Below, piece after piece: positions 1 to 10,100 of a stretch of 64,000 nt of DNA. Numbering within the stretch: position 1 is the first letter of the stretch; every line of letters begins with the position of its first letter. Below the pieces are notes generated by a model that was not told the DNA's origin, did no database searches, and was given only the letters and a program-made list of their open reading frames with translations. The stretch is from assembly GCA_964570285.1 (NCBI GenBank), contig CAZMXP010000022.1, forward strand, positions 1 through 64,000, written 5' to 3'. The position numbers and the translations under genes are program-made. The stretch is from CAZMXP01 sp964570285 (GTDB taxonomy: Bacteria; Planctomycetota; PLA2).

Positions 1-1713
1 GCCCGCCGCGCCCGCGCGCGCCGCCGCGGGGCGCCCGAAGACCTCGCCGCGCAGATGCCGCGCGAGCCGGATGGAGAGCGCCACCAGCGTGAGCGTCGGA
101 TTGGCGCAGCCGCTCGTGGGCAGCACCGAGGCGCCCGCGCACCACAGGTTCTCGACGGAGTGGACGCGCAGCTGACCGTCCACGACCGAACGGCGCGGGT
201 CGTCGCCCATGCGCGTCGTCCCCATGTGGTGGCTGGCATCCTGGTCGATGGGCCAGGGTTCGCAGCTCGCCAGCGCGCCGCGCAGCCGCCCCCAGCCGCT
301 GCGCTGCAGCGCCTCGTCGAGAGCCTCGTGCACGGCCACCATCGAGCGCCGGTCGAGCGCCGTCGGCGCGTGGCTCACGAGCGTGACGGGCTGCCCGAAG
401 ACGTCGAGCGCCTCGCCGAGGCGCACGCGGTTGTCGGGGTGCGGCTCCATCTCCATGAAGTTGCGCAGCCGGATGCGCGCGATCGGCGGCGCGCGGCCGT
501 CGCGCAGGCGCGAGACGACGTAGCGCAGCACGGTCGGGAACTGCGTCACGATCGGGCCGAGCAGCGCCAGCCGGCCCCACGCCGAGCGCCGCTCGTTCTG
601 CAGTGCCGAGTCGTCGCCGGTCTCGGAGTAGTCGCGCAGGCTGACCAGCCGGCCGGCGCGCGCCTTGCGGAAGGCGCCGGAGAGGCCGCGGCTGCGCTTG
701 GCGAGCAGCACGAGCGCCTCCACGCCGCGGCTGTCCGACCAGGGGAACAGCGGCTCGAAGCGGACGTAGCTGTTGAGCACCCGCCGGCGGACCTGCTCGG
801 CCTCGGACAGGCGCAGTCCGGCGTAGCCGGCCCAGCCGCGCCACAGGCAGCCGAACAGCCAGGGCAGTTCGCGCACCGGCCGCGCCAGCTCGATGATGCC
901 GAAGTAGTTCTTCGGGTGGTTCATCAGGTAGCGGCCCACCTGGTCGTGCTCGTTGCCCAGGGCCGGCGCCGCGCCGTCGCGCGAGAGCAGCAGCAGGCGC
1001 GCGTTCTGCAGGCCGCCCGTGGCGAGCACGAAGGCGCGCGCCCGCAGCTGCAGTTCCCGGCCCGCGCTCGTGCGCAGCACGGCGGAGCGGACGACGCGGC
1101 GCGTCTCGCCGCCGGCCGGCGGCGCGTCGGCCTGCAGGCGCAGCACGGTGGCGTCCAGCAGCAGGTCGCACCCGTCGTGCTCGCAGGCCGCGCTCCATTC
1201 GCGGCCCCAGTCCTGGGGCTCGGACGCGGCGAGGAACACCTTCTCTTCGAGCGCGCCCCACGCGGGAACGGACTCGCCGCGGTGCCGCACGTCGAAGAAC
1301 CCGTCGGGCCCGAACAGCTCGAGCGGGGCAAAGCGGTAGCGCGCCGCGGCCTCCGCGTGCAACGCCAGCAGTTCCGCGCGCGGCAGCGGCCAAGGCGTCG
1401 CGTGCTCCACCCAGGGCCGGTGCGCGAAATCGATCTCGTCGAAGGGCGCCGAGAGGCCGGCCCAGGTCGTGCTCGCGCCGCCGAGCACCCGTTCGCGCGA
1501 GTAGTCCTTGATCGCGATGCCGCGGCTCTCGACCTTGCGCAGCGCGTCGCCGAGCGGGCCGGGGCGCCGGCGTCCGCTCTCGAGCACGACGATCTTCAGG
1601 CCGGAACCGGCCAGTTCGTTGGCGACGGTGAGTCCCGCCGGGCCCGAGCCGACGATGCACACGTCGCAGTCGGGCAGCGCTGCGGGCGCCGCCTCCGCCA
1701 GGTCGATGATCAT
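1..1713 (-). CDS. GMC-family FAD-dependent oxidoreductase (3' end cut by window edge)
   Basis: The reading frame stays open for 571 codons from the ATG at 1713 to the window edge, so the C-terminus is missing. Residues 22-27 give the FAD dinucleotide motif GSGPAG in CDVCIVGSGPAGLTVANEL, followed by VVLESG. Residues about 492-503 give SHHMGTTRMG, and after that come LRVHSVENLWCAGAS and SGCANPTLTLVALS, the signature of the GMC C-terminal domain; H495/H496 lie in it. The family oxidises alcohols or sugars with FAD. The substrate here cannot be told from sequence. The gene is divergent from the phosphatase/cytochrome gene at 1887. A long plus-strand frame over the same bases is only its GC-rich shadow. 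Confidence 0.9.
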   Translation of the reverse strand, partial: MIIDLAEAAPAALPDCDVCIVGSGPAGLTVANELAGSGLKIVVLESGRRRPGPLGDALRKVESRGIAIKDYSRERVLGGASTTWAGLSAPFDEIDFAHRPWVEHATPWPLPRAELLALHAEAAARYRFAPLELFGPDGFFDVRHRGESVPAWGALEEKVFLAASEPQDWGREWSAACEHDGCDLLLDATVLRLQADAPPAGGETRRVVRSAVLRTSAGRELQLRARAFVLATGGLQNARLLLLSRDGAAPALGNEHDQVGRYLMNHPKNYFGIIELARPVRELPWLFGCLWRGWAGYAGLRLSEAEQVRRRVLNSYVRFEPLFPWSDSRGVEALVLLAKRSRGLSGAFRKARAGRLVSLRDYSETGDDSALQNERRSAWGRLALLGPIVTQFPTVLRYVVSRLRDGRAPPIARIRLRNFMEMEPHPDNRVRLGEALDVFGQPVTLVSHAPTALDRRSMVAVHEALDEALQRSGWGRLRGALASCEPWPIDQDASHHMGTTRMGDDPRRSVVDGQLRVHSVENLWCAGASVLPTSGCANPTLTLVALSIRLARHLRGEVFGRPAAARAGAAG

Positions 1714-1886
1714 CGCCGGCTCGCGCCGCGGGCCGCCACGCGGCGAGCGGGGTCGTCCGCACCGGACGCTGCGCGTGCGGAGCCCTCACTCTGCGGCATG
1801 GGCGCACGATAGCAGGTGCGCTCTCCGGCCCGCAGCGCGCGGGTGCGAGCGTTACCCCGGTCGTTCATGCGATAACCGTCGCCCCG

Positions 1887-2945
1887 ATGTCCGCCGACCG
1901 CCCGCTCCGACCGTTCCCGCCGCTCGTGCCGGCCGCCCTGGCCGTGCTGACGGCGCTCGGAGCGTGCACGACGCGCGCCGACGAGGGCGCCGTCCGGGTC
2001 GCGGCGGCCATCGCGCCTCCGCTCGCGATCGCGGGCAGCGCCTTCGAAGCGGCCGCGCTCACGACGCTGCCGGCCACGCCGCCCGACGAACTGCCCGGCC
2101 TGCACAACGTCTACCGCCTGAGCGCGACGATCGTCTCGGGCAGCGAGCCCGCCGGCGACGCCGCCTTTGCCCAGCTCGCCGCCATGGGCGTCAAGACGAT
2201 CCTCTCGGTCGATGGCAAGGTGCCCGACGCGGACGCGGCGGCCGCGCACGGACTGCGCACGGTGCACGTCCCGATCGGCTACGACGGCTTCAAGCCCGGC
2301 GAACTGCTCGACATCGTCAAGACCTTCCGCGAGCTGCCCGGCCCCTTCTACCTCCATTGCTTCCACGGCAAGCATCGCGGACCGGCCGCGGCGGCCGTCG
2401 GACGCGTCGTGCTCGACGGAGCGCCGCGCGAGCTGGCGCTGGCCGAGATGCGGCAGTGGTGCGGCACTTCGCCCGACTACGAAGGCCTGTACCAGGCGAT
2501 CGCGACGCTGCCCTTCCCCGACGAGGCGAGCACCGCGGCGCACGCGTTCGACTTCGCCCCGGCGCGCTCCAGCGGCGGATTGCGCGAGGTCATGGTCGCG
2601 GCGCCGCGCGTGCATGACGTGCTGATCGAGATGGGTCGGCGGGGCTGGACGGTCGATCCCCTGCACCCCGACCTCGACCCCGTGAACGAAGCCGAGATCC
2701 TGGCGCAGTTGATGCTGGGGCTCGAGGGGCACCCGGAGACCCTCGCGCAGACCGAGGATTTCCGCGCCCGCATGACGGAGGCCCGCGAGCTGAGCGCGAG
2801 CTTCGTGGTCACGCTGCGTGCCGCGCGCGCGGGCCTCGCGCCCGAGCAGCCGCTGGCGGGAGACGCGGCCGAACGGGCGCAGGACGCCTTCGAGCGCCTC
2901 GGCGCCTCGTGCAAGTCCTGCCACCGGGCCTACCGGGACAACTGA
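1887..2945 (+). CDS. Exported tyrosine-phosphatase-like domain fused to cytochrome c-type haem tail
   Basis: This 352-residue protein begins with a hydrophobic leader ending LTALGAC (Cys27), which looks like a lipobox. Residues about 70-180 resemble the dual-specificity/tyrosine phosphatase fold, with the P-loop signature HCFHGKHR at 157-164 (HCX5R, catalytic Cys158 and Arg164). The C-terminus carries CKSCH at 342-346 within a helical segment (about 275-350) resembling a class II cytochrome c, where the haem site is also near the C-terminus. This suggests a periplasmic or lipid-anchored protein with a haem. Whether the phosphatase part is catalytic is unknown. It sits just upstream of two other haem proteins. 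Both motifs are seen directly; the joint role is inference. Confidence 0.8.
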   Translation: MSADRPLRPFPPLVPAALAVLTALGACTTRADEGAVRVAAAIAPPLAIAGSAFEAAALTTLPATPPDELPGLHNVYRLSATIVSGSEPAGDAAFAQLAAMGVKTILSVDGKVPDADAAAAHGLRTVHVPIGYDGFKPGELLDIVKTFRELPGPFYLHCFHGKHRGPAAAAVGRVVLDGAPRELALAEMRQWCGTSPDYEGLYQAIATLPFPDEASTAAHAFDFAPARSSGGLREVMVAAPRVHDVLIEMGRRGWTVDPLHPDLDPVNEAEILAQLMLGLEGHPETLAQTEDFRARMTEARELSASFVVTLRAARAGLAPEQPLAGDAAERAQDAFERLGASCKSCHRAYRDN

Positions 2946-3117
2946 GCTTCCTGCGAGCTGCGGGCGCCTTTCCGAGGCGTTCCAGAACGGCGGCTCCGGT
3001 CCCGTGAAAAATTTTCCGGGCGCCGGACGGCTCAAGAAATCTCCAGTAGACTCTCGATCCTTTGCTGTTCTGTGCGACCTCCGACGGGTCGCAACCGGGT
3101 TCCAGAGAGGCAGGATC

Positions 3118-4686
3118 ATGTCCAGCACCGCATCAGGTTTCGCACCGCTCCGCTCCGTGCACGCGCTGCTCGTCGCGTGCGCCGCGCTGAATCTCTCCTT
3201 CGCGCCGGCCGAAACGCCCGTCGTGGGTTTCGTCACGTCCGGCCAGTGGACGACGGAGGGGGCGCGCGGCGCGCGCGTCATCGTCGAACTCAGCGAGGTC
3301 TCGGCCACCGAAGTCGTGGTGCCGTTCACGATCTCCGGCAGCGCGACGGCGGGCCGGGACTACGTCGCGCCGGCGGGCCCCATCGTGATCGCGCCGGGCC
3401 TCAAGCGCGGCAACCTGTTCGTCGACATCCTCGAGGACACCGAGACCGAGCCCGTCGAGACCCTGTTCATCGAGCTCGGCCAGCCCACGGGCGCCGTGCT
3501 CGGCGGCCGCACGGCGCACACGCTCGGCATCGGCGTCACGGTGCTCGGCGGCCCGGCCGACGGACTGACGCAGGGCGAACTCGACGCCTTCAACCGCGGC
3601 AAGGTGCTGTTCGAGAAGCGCTTCACGCCGCGCGAAGGTCTCGGCCCCTTCTACAACGCCGTCTCGTGCGTGTCGTGCCACAGCAAGCCGGTCACGGGCG
3701 GCACGGCCGAGCTGTACCGCAACTTCTACCTGGCCGTCTACCAGTTCGGCGCGACGCCCAACAGCCAGAGCACGTCGATCCCGCCCTTCCTGAGCCAGGT
3801 CGTGCCGGCCTACGGCTCGGGCGACCTGCACGCCGACGCGCAGTTCACGCTCGAGGGCGGGCGCCCGCTGCTGCCCTCCGAGGTGCTCGGCTTCCCGGTC
3901 ATCGCGGCCCAGCGCAACAGCATTCCGATCTTCGGCGTGGGCCAGTTCGAGTTCATCAGCAACGCGACGATCTCCGCCAACGCCGACCCCAACGACCTCA
4001 ACGCCGACGGCATCTCCGGTCGCGTGAACACGGCGCTGGGCGGCACGGCCATGGGCCGTTTCGGCGTGAAGTCGCAGTCGAACAACGTCGAGCTGTTCAC
4101 GCGTGCTCCGCTGCAGAACCAGATGGGCATCACGACCAACCCCTTCCTCGGAGCGGGCAGCATCGTGAGCATGGCGCGCGCGCCGCTGCAGGCCTCGGGC
4201 AATCCCAACGACCCGAACATCGACGGTGACGGCGTGCCCGACCCCGAGTTGAGCCACGACGACCTCGGCGACCTGATCGCGTTCACGCGCTTCCTGGCCC
4301 CGCCGGAGCCGCTGCCCTTCAGCCCCGACGCGGTCGCGGGCGAGGCGCTCTTCGCGCAGGCCCGCTGCACCGACTGCCACATCCCGTCGCTGCCGTCGAG
4401 CAAGGGACCGGTGAACGCCTACACCGACCTGCTGCTGCACTTCATGGGGCCCGACCTCGTCGACAACATGAAGTTCGGCGAATCGTCGACGGCCATCACC
4501 GACTTCCGCACGGCGCCGCTGTGGGGCATCTCGATGGCGGCCCCGTACCTGCACGACGGCCGCGCGCCGACGCTGCGCGACGCGATCCTCGCGCACGACG
4601 GCGAGGGCGCCATCAGCAAGAACCTGTTCCTGGCCCTGAGTGCGGCCGAGCAAGACCAAGTGATCGTGTTCCTGGAGCACCTGTGA
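3118..4686 (+). CDS. Calx-beta domain plus di-haem oxidoreductase (DUF1111/DHOR family)
   Basis: The ATG at 3118 is preceded by an AGAGAGG ribosome site and starts a signal peptide (residues 1-31). The frame is open further upstream, but without signal or RBS. Residues about 35-140 look like a Calx-beta repeat (TAGRDYVAP, ETEPVETLFIEL). The remainder is a di-haem oxidoreductase with haem motifs CVSCH (184-188) and CTDCH (417-421) and the family's closing pattern TAPLWGISMAAPYLHDGRA. Relatives resemble MauG/peroxidase-like periplasmic di-haem proteins; the electron donor and substrate are not known. Its stop overlaps the next gene's start (TGATG), so the two paralogues are probably co-translated. 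Confidence 0.88.
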   Translation: MSSTASGFAPLRSVHALLVACAALNLSFAPAETPVVGFVTSGQWTTEGARGARVIVELSEVSATEVVVPFTISGSATAGRDYVAPAGPIVIAPGLKRGNLFVDILEDTETEPVETLFIELGQPTGAVLGGRTAHTLGIGVTVLGGPADGLTQGELDAFNRGKVLFEKRFTPREGLGPFYNAVSCVSCHSKPVTGGTAELYRNFYLAVYQFGATPNSQSTSIPPFLSQVVPAYGSGDLHADAQFTLEGGRPLLPSEVLGFPVIAAQRNSIPIFGVGQFEFISNATISANADPNDLNADGISGRVNTALGGTAMGRFGVKSQSNNVELFTRAPLQNQMGITTNPFLGAGSIVSMARAPLQASGNPNDPNIDGDGVPDPELSHDDLGDLIAFTRFLAPPEPLPFSPDAVAGEALFAQARCTDCHIPSLPSSKGPVNAYTDLLLHFMGPDLVDNMKFGESSTAITDFRTAPLWGISMAAPYLHDGRAPTLRDAILAHDGEGAISKNLFLALSAAEQDQVIVFLEHL

Positions 4687-5900
4687 TGAAGCGCTTCCTC
4701 CGGATTCCCCTCTCCCCCGCTCAGCTGCGCCTGGCCGCCGGCCTGGTGTTCGGCACCCTCTGCGCGGCGGCCGCGCCGCTTCCCGGCGACGAAGTCCCCG
4801 GCCCGGGCGAGCCCGGCGGACCGACGGTGCCGCTCAACCCCAACCAGATGGCGCTCTGGCTGGCGGGTCGAGACCTGTACGACAAGCCCTTCACCGCGGC
4901 CGAGGGCCTCGGCACGCCCGAGCTGAATGCCGACAGCTGCCGCGGCTGCCATCAGGACCCGGTCCTGGGCGGAGCGGGCGGCCTCGAGCTCAACGTCTCG
5001 CGCTTCGGCTTCAACGGCGGCGGCACGCAACCCTTTGCCAACCTGCCGGGCGGCCAAGGGCTGAGCAAGCTGCGCCCGACGCCGATCGTCACGCGCGAGA
5101 ACTATCCCGTCGGACATCCCAACCCGGCGGACAACGCCGACGTGTTCGAGCAGCGCCAGACGCCGACGAACCTCGGCATCGGCCTGATCGACCAGATCCC
5201 CGACTGGGTGATCCTCGCCAATCAGGATCCGAGCGACCTCAACGGCGACGGCATCTTCGGCGTGGCGCGCATCCTGACGATCCAGGGCCAACCCGAGGTC
5301 GGACGCTTCGGCTGGAAGGCGCAGGTCCCGCACATCAAGGACTTCGTGCGCGACGCCATGGGCGGCGAGCTGGGCATCACGACTCCCGATGACGGCCGCG
5401 GCTTCGCCTTCGTCACCGACGCCGACACGGTCGCCGATCCCGAGCTGAGCCAGGCCGACACCGACGCGATGATCTTCTTCCTGCGCAACCTCGGACCGCC
5501 GATCCCGAACGACTCGGGGCTGCCGATCATCAAGCGCGGCAAGCGGCTGTTCCAGGCGATGCGCTGCGACCGCTGCCACATCCCCGAACTCGACGCGGGC
5601 CCGGTGCCGGTGGGCGGCAGCGGCATTCCGATCCCGCTCTACTCCGACCTGCTGCTGCACGACATCTCGGAGAACGGTTTCCTCGGCATGGCCGAGCCGG
5701 GCGCCGAGTCGGGCATGTTCCGCACGCCGCCGCTGTGGGGCGTGAAGGACACCGCGCCCTACCTGCACGACGGGCGGGCGGAGACGCTGGCCGACGCGAT
5801 CCTGCTCCACAACCGCGAAGCGCGCTTCTCGGCGGTGGCCTTCGAGAAGCTCACGCCGACGGCGAAGGCTGCGGTCATCGCGTTCCTCGAGAGCCTCTGA
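4686..5900 (+). CDS. Di-haem oxidoreductase (DUF1111/DHOR family), second paralogue
   Basis: This 404-residue protein starts at the ATG overlapping the previous stop by one base. A signal peptide spans about 1-30 (LAAGLVFGTLCAAAAPL). Haem motifs are CRGCH (85-89) and CDRCH (294-298). The C-terminus has RTPPLWGVKDTAPYLHDGRA, shared with the preceding protein, so both belong to one family; this copy lacks the Calx-beta part. An electron-transfer or peroxidase-like periplasmic role is expected from the family. The back-to-back pairing suggests a heteromeric complex or sequential electron transfer, which is inference. Confidence 0.87.
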   Translation: MKRFLRIPLSPAQLRLAAGLVFGTLCAAAAPLPGDEVPGPGEPGGPTVPLNPNQMALWLAGRDLYDKPFTAAEGLGTPELNADSCRGCHQDPVLGGAGGLELNVSRFGFNGGGTQPFANLPGGQGLSKLRPTPIVTRENYPVGHPNPADNADVFEQRQTPTNLGIGLIDQIPDWVILANQDPSDLNGDGIFGVARILTIQGQPEVGRFGWKAQVPHIKDFVRDAMGGELGITTPDDGRGFAFVTDADTVADPELSQADTDAMIFFLRNLGPPIPNDSGLPIIKRGKRLFQAMRCDRCHIPELDAGPVPVGGSGIPIPLYSDLLLHDISENGFLGMAEPGAESGMFRTPPLWGVKDTAPYLHDGRAETLADAILLHNREARFSAVAFEKLTPTAKAAVIAFLESL

Positions 5901-5935
5901 TCACCCTCGCGGACGACCTGCGCTTCCGGGCGCCG

Positions 5936-5968
5936 GACTCCGGCCCGCACTTCGTGCGGGCCGGAGTC
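5936..5968 (+). terminator. Strong hairpin after the di-haem operon
   Basis: A perfect 15-base inverted repeat with a 3-base loop (GACTCCGGCCCGCAC, TTC, then its complement) begins 35 bases after the stop of the second di-haem gene. It is followed by GTTCTC rather than a long T run, so intrinsic termination is likely but not certain. Confidence 0.6.
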
Positions 5969-6034
5969 GTTCTCGGGTTGCTGGCCGCGGGCTGCGCGGC
6001 GCAGGCGGTGACGTCGTCGCCTCCCCCGCCGGCC

Positions 6035-6044
6035 NNNNNNNNNN
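6035..6044. other. Assembly gap (10 N)
   Basis: Ten N bases lie here, so the true distance between the hairpin at 5968 and the metalloprotease is unknown. The sequence before the gap could encode a leader (GVVLGLLAAGCAAQA) belonging to the gene after it. Confidence 0.99.
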
Positions 6045-6051
6045 GGTGTAG

Positions 6052-7152
6052 GTGGTGATGTTGTTGTTTTTTTTGCCGGCCGCCGCCGCGGAGGCCTGGA
6101 GCGTGCCCTTCGCGGTGCGCGCCCCCGACGACGGCCGCACCGAACTCAGTTGGGCGCCCGCGGACACCGCCGGCCCCGTCGCGCCCGGGGCCCTCGCCGA
6201 GGCCGTCGCCGCGGCCGGCGCCGCCTGGACCGCCGCCGGCGCCCCCCGCCTGAGACGCGCGGCGGCGGACGAGACGCCGCAGCTCACGATCGCGTGGCAC
6301 GCCGCCGCCGACGATCCCTGCGGCCTGTTCGGCCGCGGCCTGAGCGTCGCGCACGCCGGCCCCTGCGCGCCGCAGACCTTCATCCACCTCGACGCCGAGC
6401 GCACCTGGGACGCGGCGCCGGGCGCGCCCCCCGCGCAGTCGCTGCGCCTCGTGCTCGCGCACGAACTCGGCCACGTGCTCGGACTCGACCACAGCCCCGA
6501 CGAGACCTCGCTGATGTCGGCCGACGCGCAGCGCGACACGCCGGCGCCCGCCGATCTCGCCGGCCTGCACTCGCTGCGCGGCGGCGGACGGGACGCGCCC
6601 GGCGACGTGCTCATCGAAGCGGCCGACGGCGCGCCGCGCCGCGCGCCCGCGCTGCGCGCCATCGCACCCGGGGCGCTCACGGCGCTGGCGCTGTTCGACA
6701 CCGACGGCGACGGCGACGAGGAACTGCTCGTGTGGCGCGTCGACGCGGCCGGGCTCGGCGCGCTCATGATCCACCACTTCGTGCCGGGCGCGGAGGCCGG
6801 CACCGGCCCGCGGCTGGCGCGCACGCTGGGTCCGCTGCTCGACGTCGTCCCGCCCGACGCGACGACCTCGCTGCGGCGCACGCCGGACGGTCGCCGCTGG
6901 ATCGTGACGGACTTCGGCGAGGACCACCGCGTGCGCCACTTCGACGCGCAGGGCGGGCTGGCGCTCCCCCCCGTCGAGACCCTCATCGGACTCGATCTCG
7001 CGGCGCTGCTCGCGCTGCCGGCGCCCCCGTGCCTGCCCGCGCGCACCGTCGACGGATCGCCCGCGCCGCCGGGCCTCGACGGCCCGCCCGCCGACACGCT
7101 GCTCGGCGACCTCGACGGCGACGGCCGGCCCGAGCGCCTGACGCGCCTCTAG
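6052..7152 (+). CDS. Matrixin-like zinc metalloprotease, 5' end uncertain
   Basis: The frame from 6052 gives 366 residues. HELGHVLGLDH at 137-147 is the extended metzincin zinc site (HEXXHXXGXXH), followed by SLMS as the probable Met-turn, as in the M10 matrixin family. The C-terminal half has DTDGDGDEELLVW and DLDGDGRPE, FG-GAP/dockerin-like Asp-Gly motifs that may bind calcium. The apparent leader MLLFFLPAAAAEAWS begins right beside the assembly gap, so the true start may lie before it, where a lipobox-like LLAAGC is readable. It probably acts outside the cytoplasm. Its stop overlaps the convergent RND pump gene by three bases. Confidence 0.75.
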   Translation: MVMLLFFLPAAAAEAWSVPFAVRAPDDGRTELSWAPADTAGPVAPGALAEAVAAAGAAWTAAGAPRLRRAAADETPQLTIAWHAAADDPCGLFGRGLSVAHAGPCAPQTFIHLDAERTWDAAPGAPPAQSLRLVLAHELGHVLGLDHSPDETSLMSADAQRDTPAPADLAGLHSLRGGGRDAPGDVLIEAADGAPRRAPALRAIAPGALTALALFDTDGDGDEELLVWRVDAAGLGALMIHHFVPGAEAGTGPRLARTLGPLLDVVPPDATTSLRRTPDGRRWIVTDFGEDHRVRHFDAQGGLALPPVETLIGLDLAALLALPAPPCLPARTVDGSPAPPGLDGPPADTLLGDLDGDGRPERLTRL

Positions 7153-10100
7153 GCGCGGCCCGCCGCGCGGGCGCGCTTCCACTTCCACTCTTCGACGGCG
7201 CAGAACGCGGCCGGCACGATGAACAGCGTGATCAGGCTCACGGCCATCCCGCCGATCGACGGGATCGCCATGGGCCGCATCACGTCCGAGCCGCGGCCCG
7301 TGGCCCAGAAGATGGGCAGCAGGCCGAACACGGTCGTGGCGATGGTCATCAGGCAGGGGCGGATGCGCTTGAGCCCCGCTTCGATCGTCGCCGCGCGGAT
7401 CTCGGCGACCGACCCGAACGCGCGCCCCTGGAAGACGCCCTCGAGATAGGTCGCGATGATCACGCCGTCGTCGTCGACCACGCCGAACAGCACCAGGAAG
7501 CCGACCCACACGGCCACCGACAAGTTCACGCCCCACAGGCCGAGCAGGATGAAGCCGCCGCAGGCCGAGACGAGCACGCCGAAGAAGATCACCGGCGCCA
7601 CCCACCAGCGCCGGAAGCCCAGGTGCAGCATCACGCACATGATCAGCAGCGTGACCGGGACCAGCACCTTCATGCGCGCCGTGGCCCGCACCTGATTCTC
7701 GAACTGCCCCGACCATTCCCAGTAGTACCCGGGCGGGAGCACGAGCCGCCCGTCGGCGACGGCCCGCTGCAGCAGCGCCTCGGCGTCGTCGACGACCGAG
7801 ACCTCGTCGCGGTCGCGCGTGTTCATCGTGACGTAGCCCACGAGCAGGCCGCGCTCGCCCTTGATCTCCTGCGGCCCGAGCACGGTCGTGATGTCGGCGA
7901 GCTGCGCGAGCGGCACCTGCGCGCCGTCCGAGGTCGGCACGCTGATGCGCTGCAGGGCCTCCATGTCCTCCCGGAAGTCGCGCGCGAGGCGGATGCGGAT
8001 CGGATAGCGCTCGCGCCCCTCGACCGACTCCTGGAGGTTCATGCCGCCGAGGGCGATCTCGATCACGTCCTGCACGTCGCGGATGTTGACGCCGTAGCGG
8101 CCGATGCGGTCGCGGTCGATCTCGACCTGGATGTAGGGCTTGCCGACGATGCGGTCGGCGATGATGTCGGTCGCGCCGGGAACCTCGTGCAGCAACTGCT
8201 CGATGCGCAGACCGATGCGCTCGATCTCGCGCAGGTCCGAGCCGAAGATCTTCACGCCCATCATCGCGCGGAAGCCCGTCTGCAGCATGACGAGCCGCGT
8301 CTGGATCGGCTGCAGGAAGGTCGGCAGCACGCCGGGAATCGCGGTCTGCGCCTGCAGCTCGGCCAGCAGCTCGGCCTTGTCGAGACGGCGCTCCTCGGGC
8401 CAGATCCACGCGAGCGGCTCGCGCAGCGCGGCGGGCCAGCCGGAGAACCAGCGCTCGACCGGGACGCGCCGCCACTCCTCCTCGGGCTTGAGGATGATGA
8501 TGCTCTCGATCATGCCGATGGGCGCCGGATCGAGGGCCGAGTCGGCGCGGCCGATCTTGCCCACGACCGACTCGACCTCGGGGATCGCGGCGATCAGGCG
8601 GTCCTGCATGCTGTTGACCTGCACCGCCTGGCTGAGCGAAGCCTGCGGCAGCAGCGAGGGCATGTACAGGAACGAGCCCTCGTCGAGCGGCGGCATGAAC
8701 TCCCGGCCGAGGCCCGGCAGCGCCCGGTGCAGCCCGGCCGAGAGGCGCTCGCCGCCGACGCGGTCGAGCACGGCCGTCACCGGCGCGAGCACGACCTTCG
8801 CCCCCAACCACACGCTCAGGCCGACGAGCAGGATCGCGCAGGGCGCGACGAAGAAGGTCTTCTTGTGGTCGAGGATCCAGCGCAGCGTCGGGACGTAGGC
8901 GCGCGCGACCAGGCGCGAGACGCGGTTCTCCTCGAGCGGCAGGAAGCGCTCGCGCGTCATGCGCACCACGCACAGGCCGACGCCGACGCCCACCGCCGCC
9001 GAGAGCAGCCAGCCGCGCCCCCCGGTCGCGCCGAAGCCGGCAGCGAACGCGTAGCGCGTCGCGAACAGCGCGGCCGCCCCGCTGCCCAACGCGAGCAGCG
9101 CGACGACGCGCCGCCGCCACGCGACCGGACGGAACAGCAGGAAGCACAGGAAGGGCACGACCGTGACGGCCAGCACGACCGACGCGCCGATGGCGAAGGT
9201 CTTGGTGAAGGCCAGCGGCCGGAACAGCTTGCCCTCCTGGTCGGTCAGGAAGAACACGGGCAGGAACGCGACCAGCGTGTTGGAGACGGCGGTGAGGATC
9301 GCCCCGCCGACCTCGGTCGCGCCCTCGTGCACGAGGCCGAAGTGGCCCTTGGCGCGCCGCTCCTCGGCCGTTGCCGACGCGACGCGCCGGTAGATGTTCT
9401 CCGACATGATGATGCCCATGTCGGCCACGTCGCCGATCGCGATCGCGAGGCCCGCGAGCGACATGATGTTGCTGTCGACGCCGAAGGCGACCATCGCGAT
9501 GAAGGTCCCGGCGACGGCCAGCGGCAGCGTCACGATCACGGTGAGCGTCGAGCGCAGGTGCAGCATGAACACCACGATCACCAGGCTGGCGAGCAGCGCC
9601 TCTTCGGCGAGCGCCTGCCGGAGCGTGTCGAGCGTCTGGTCGACGATCGTCGTGCGGTCGTAGAAAGGCACGAGCCGCACGCGCGACACGCGGCCGTCCG
9701 CGAGCGTCTTGCTCGGCAACCCCGGCTCGAGCTGCGCGATCTTGGCCTGCACGCGCTCGATCACGGCGCGCGGGTTCTCGCCGTAGCGCATGGCGACCAC
9801 GCCGCCCACGGCCTCGACGCCGGCCTTGTCGAGCGCGCCGCGCCGGAAGTCGGGCCCGAGCTGCACCGTCGCGACGTTGGCCAGAGTGATCGGCGTGCCG
9901 CCCTCCTGGCGGATCACGACGCGCTCGAGATCCTCGACCGACTTGACGAAGCCGACGCCGCGGATGAAGAACTCGTGGCCGTTGCTCTCGACGACCTTGG
10001 CGCCCACGTCGATGTTGCTGCGCGCGACGGCCTCGTGGACGTCGAGCAGCGTGACGCGGTGCGCGCGCAGGCGATCGGGATGCACGTCGATCTGGTACTG

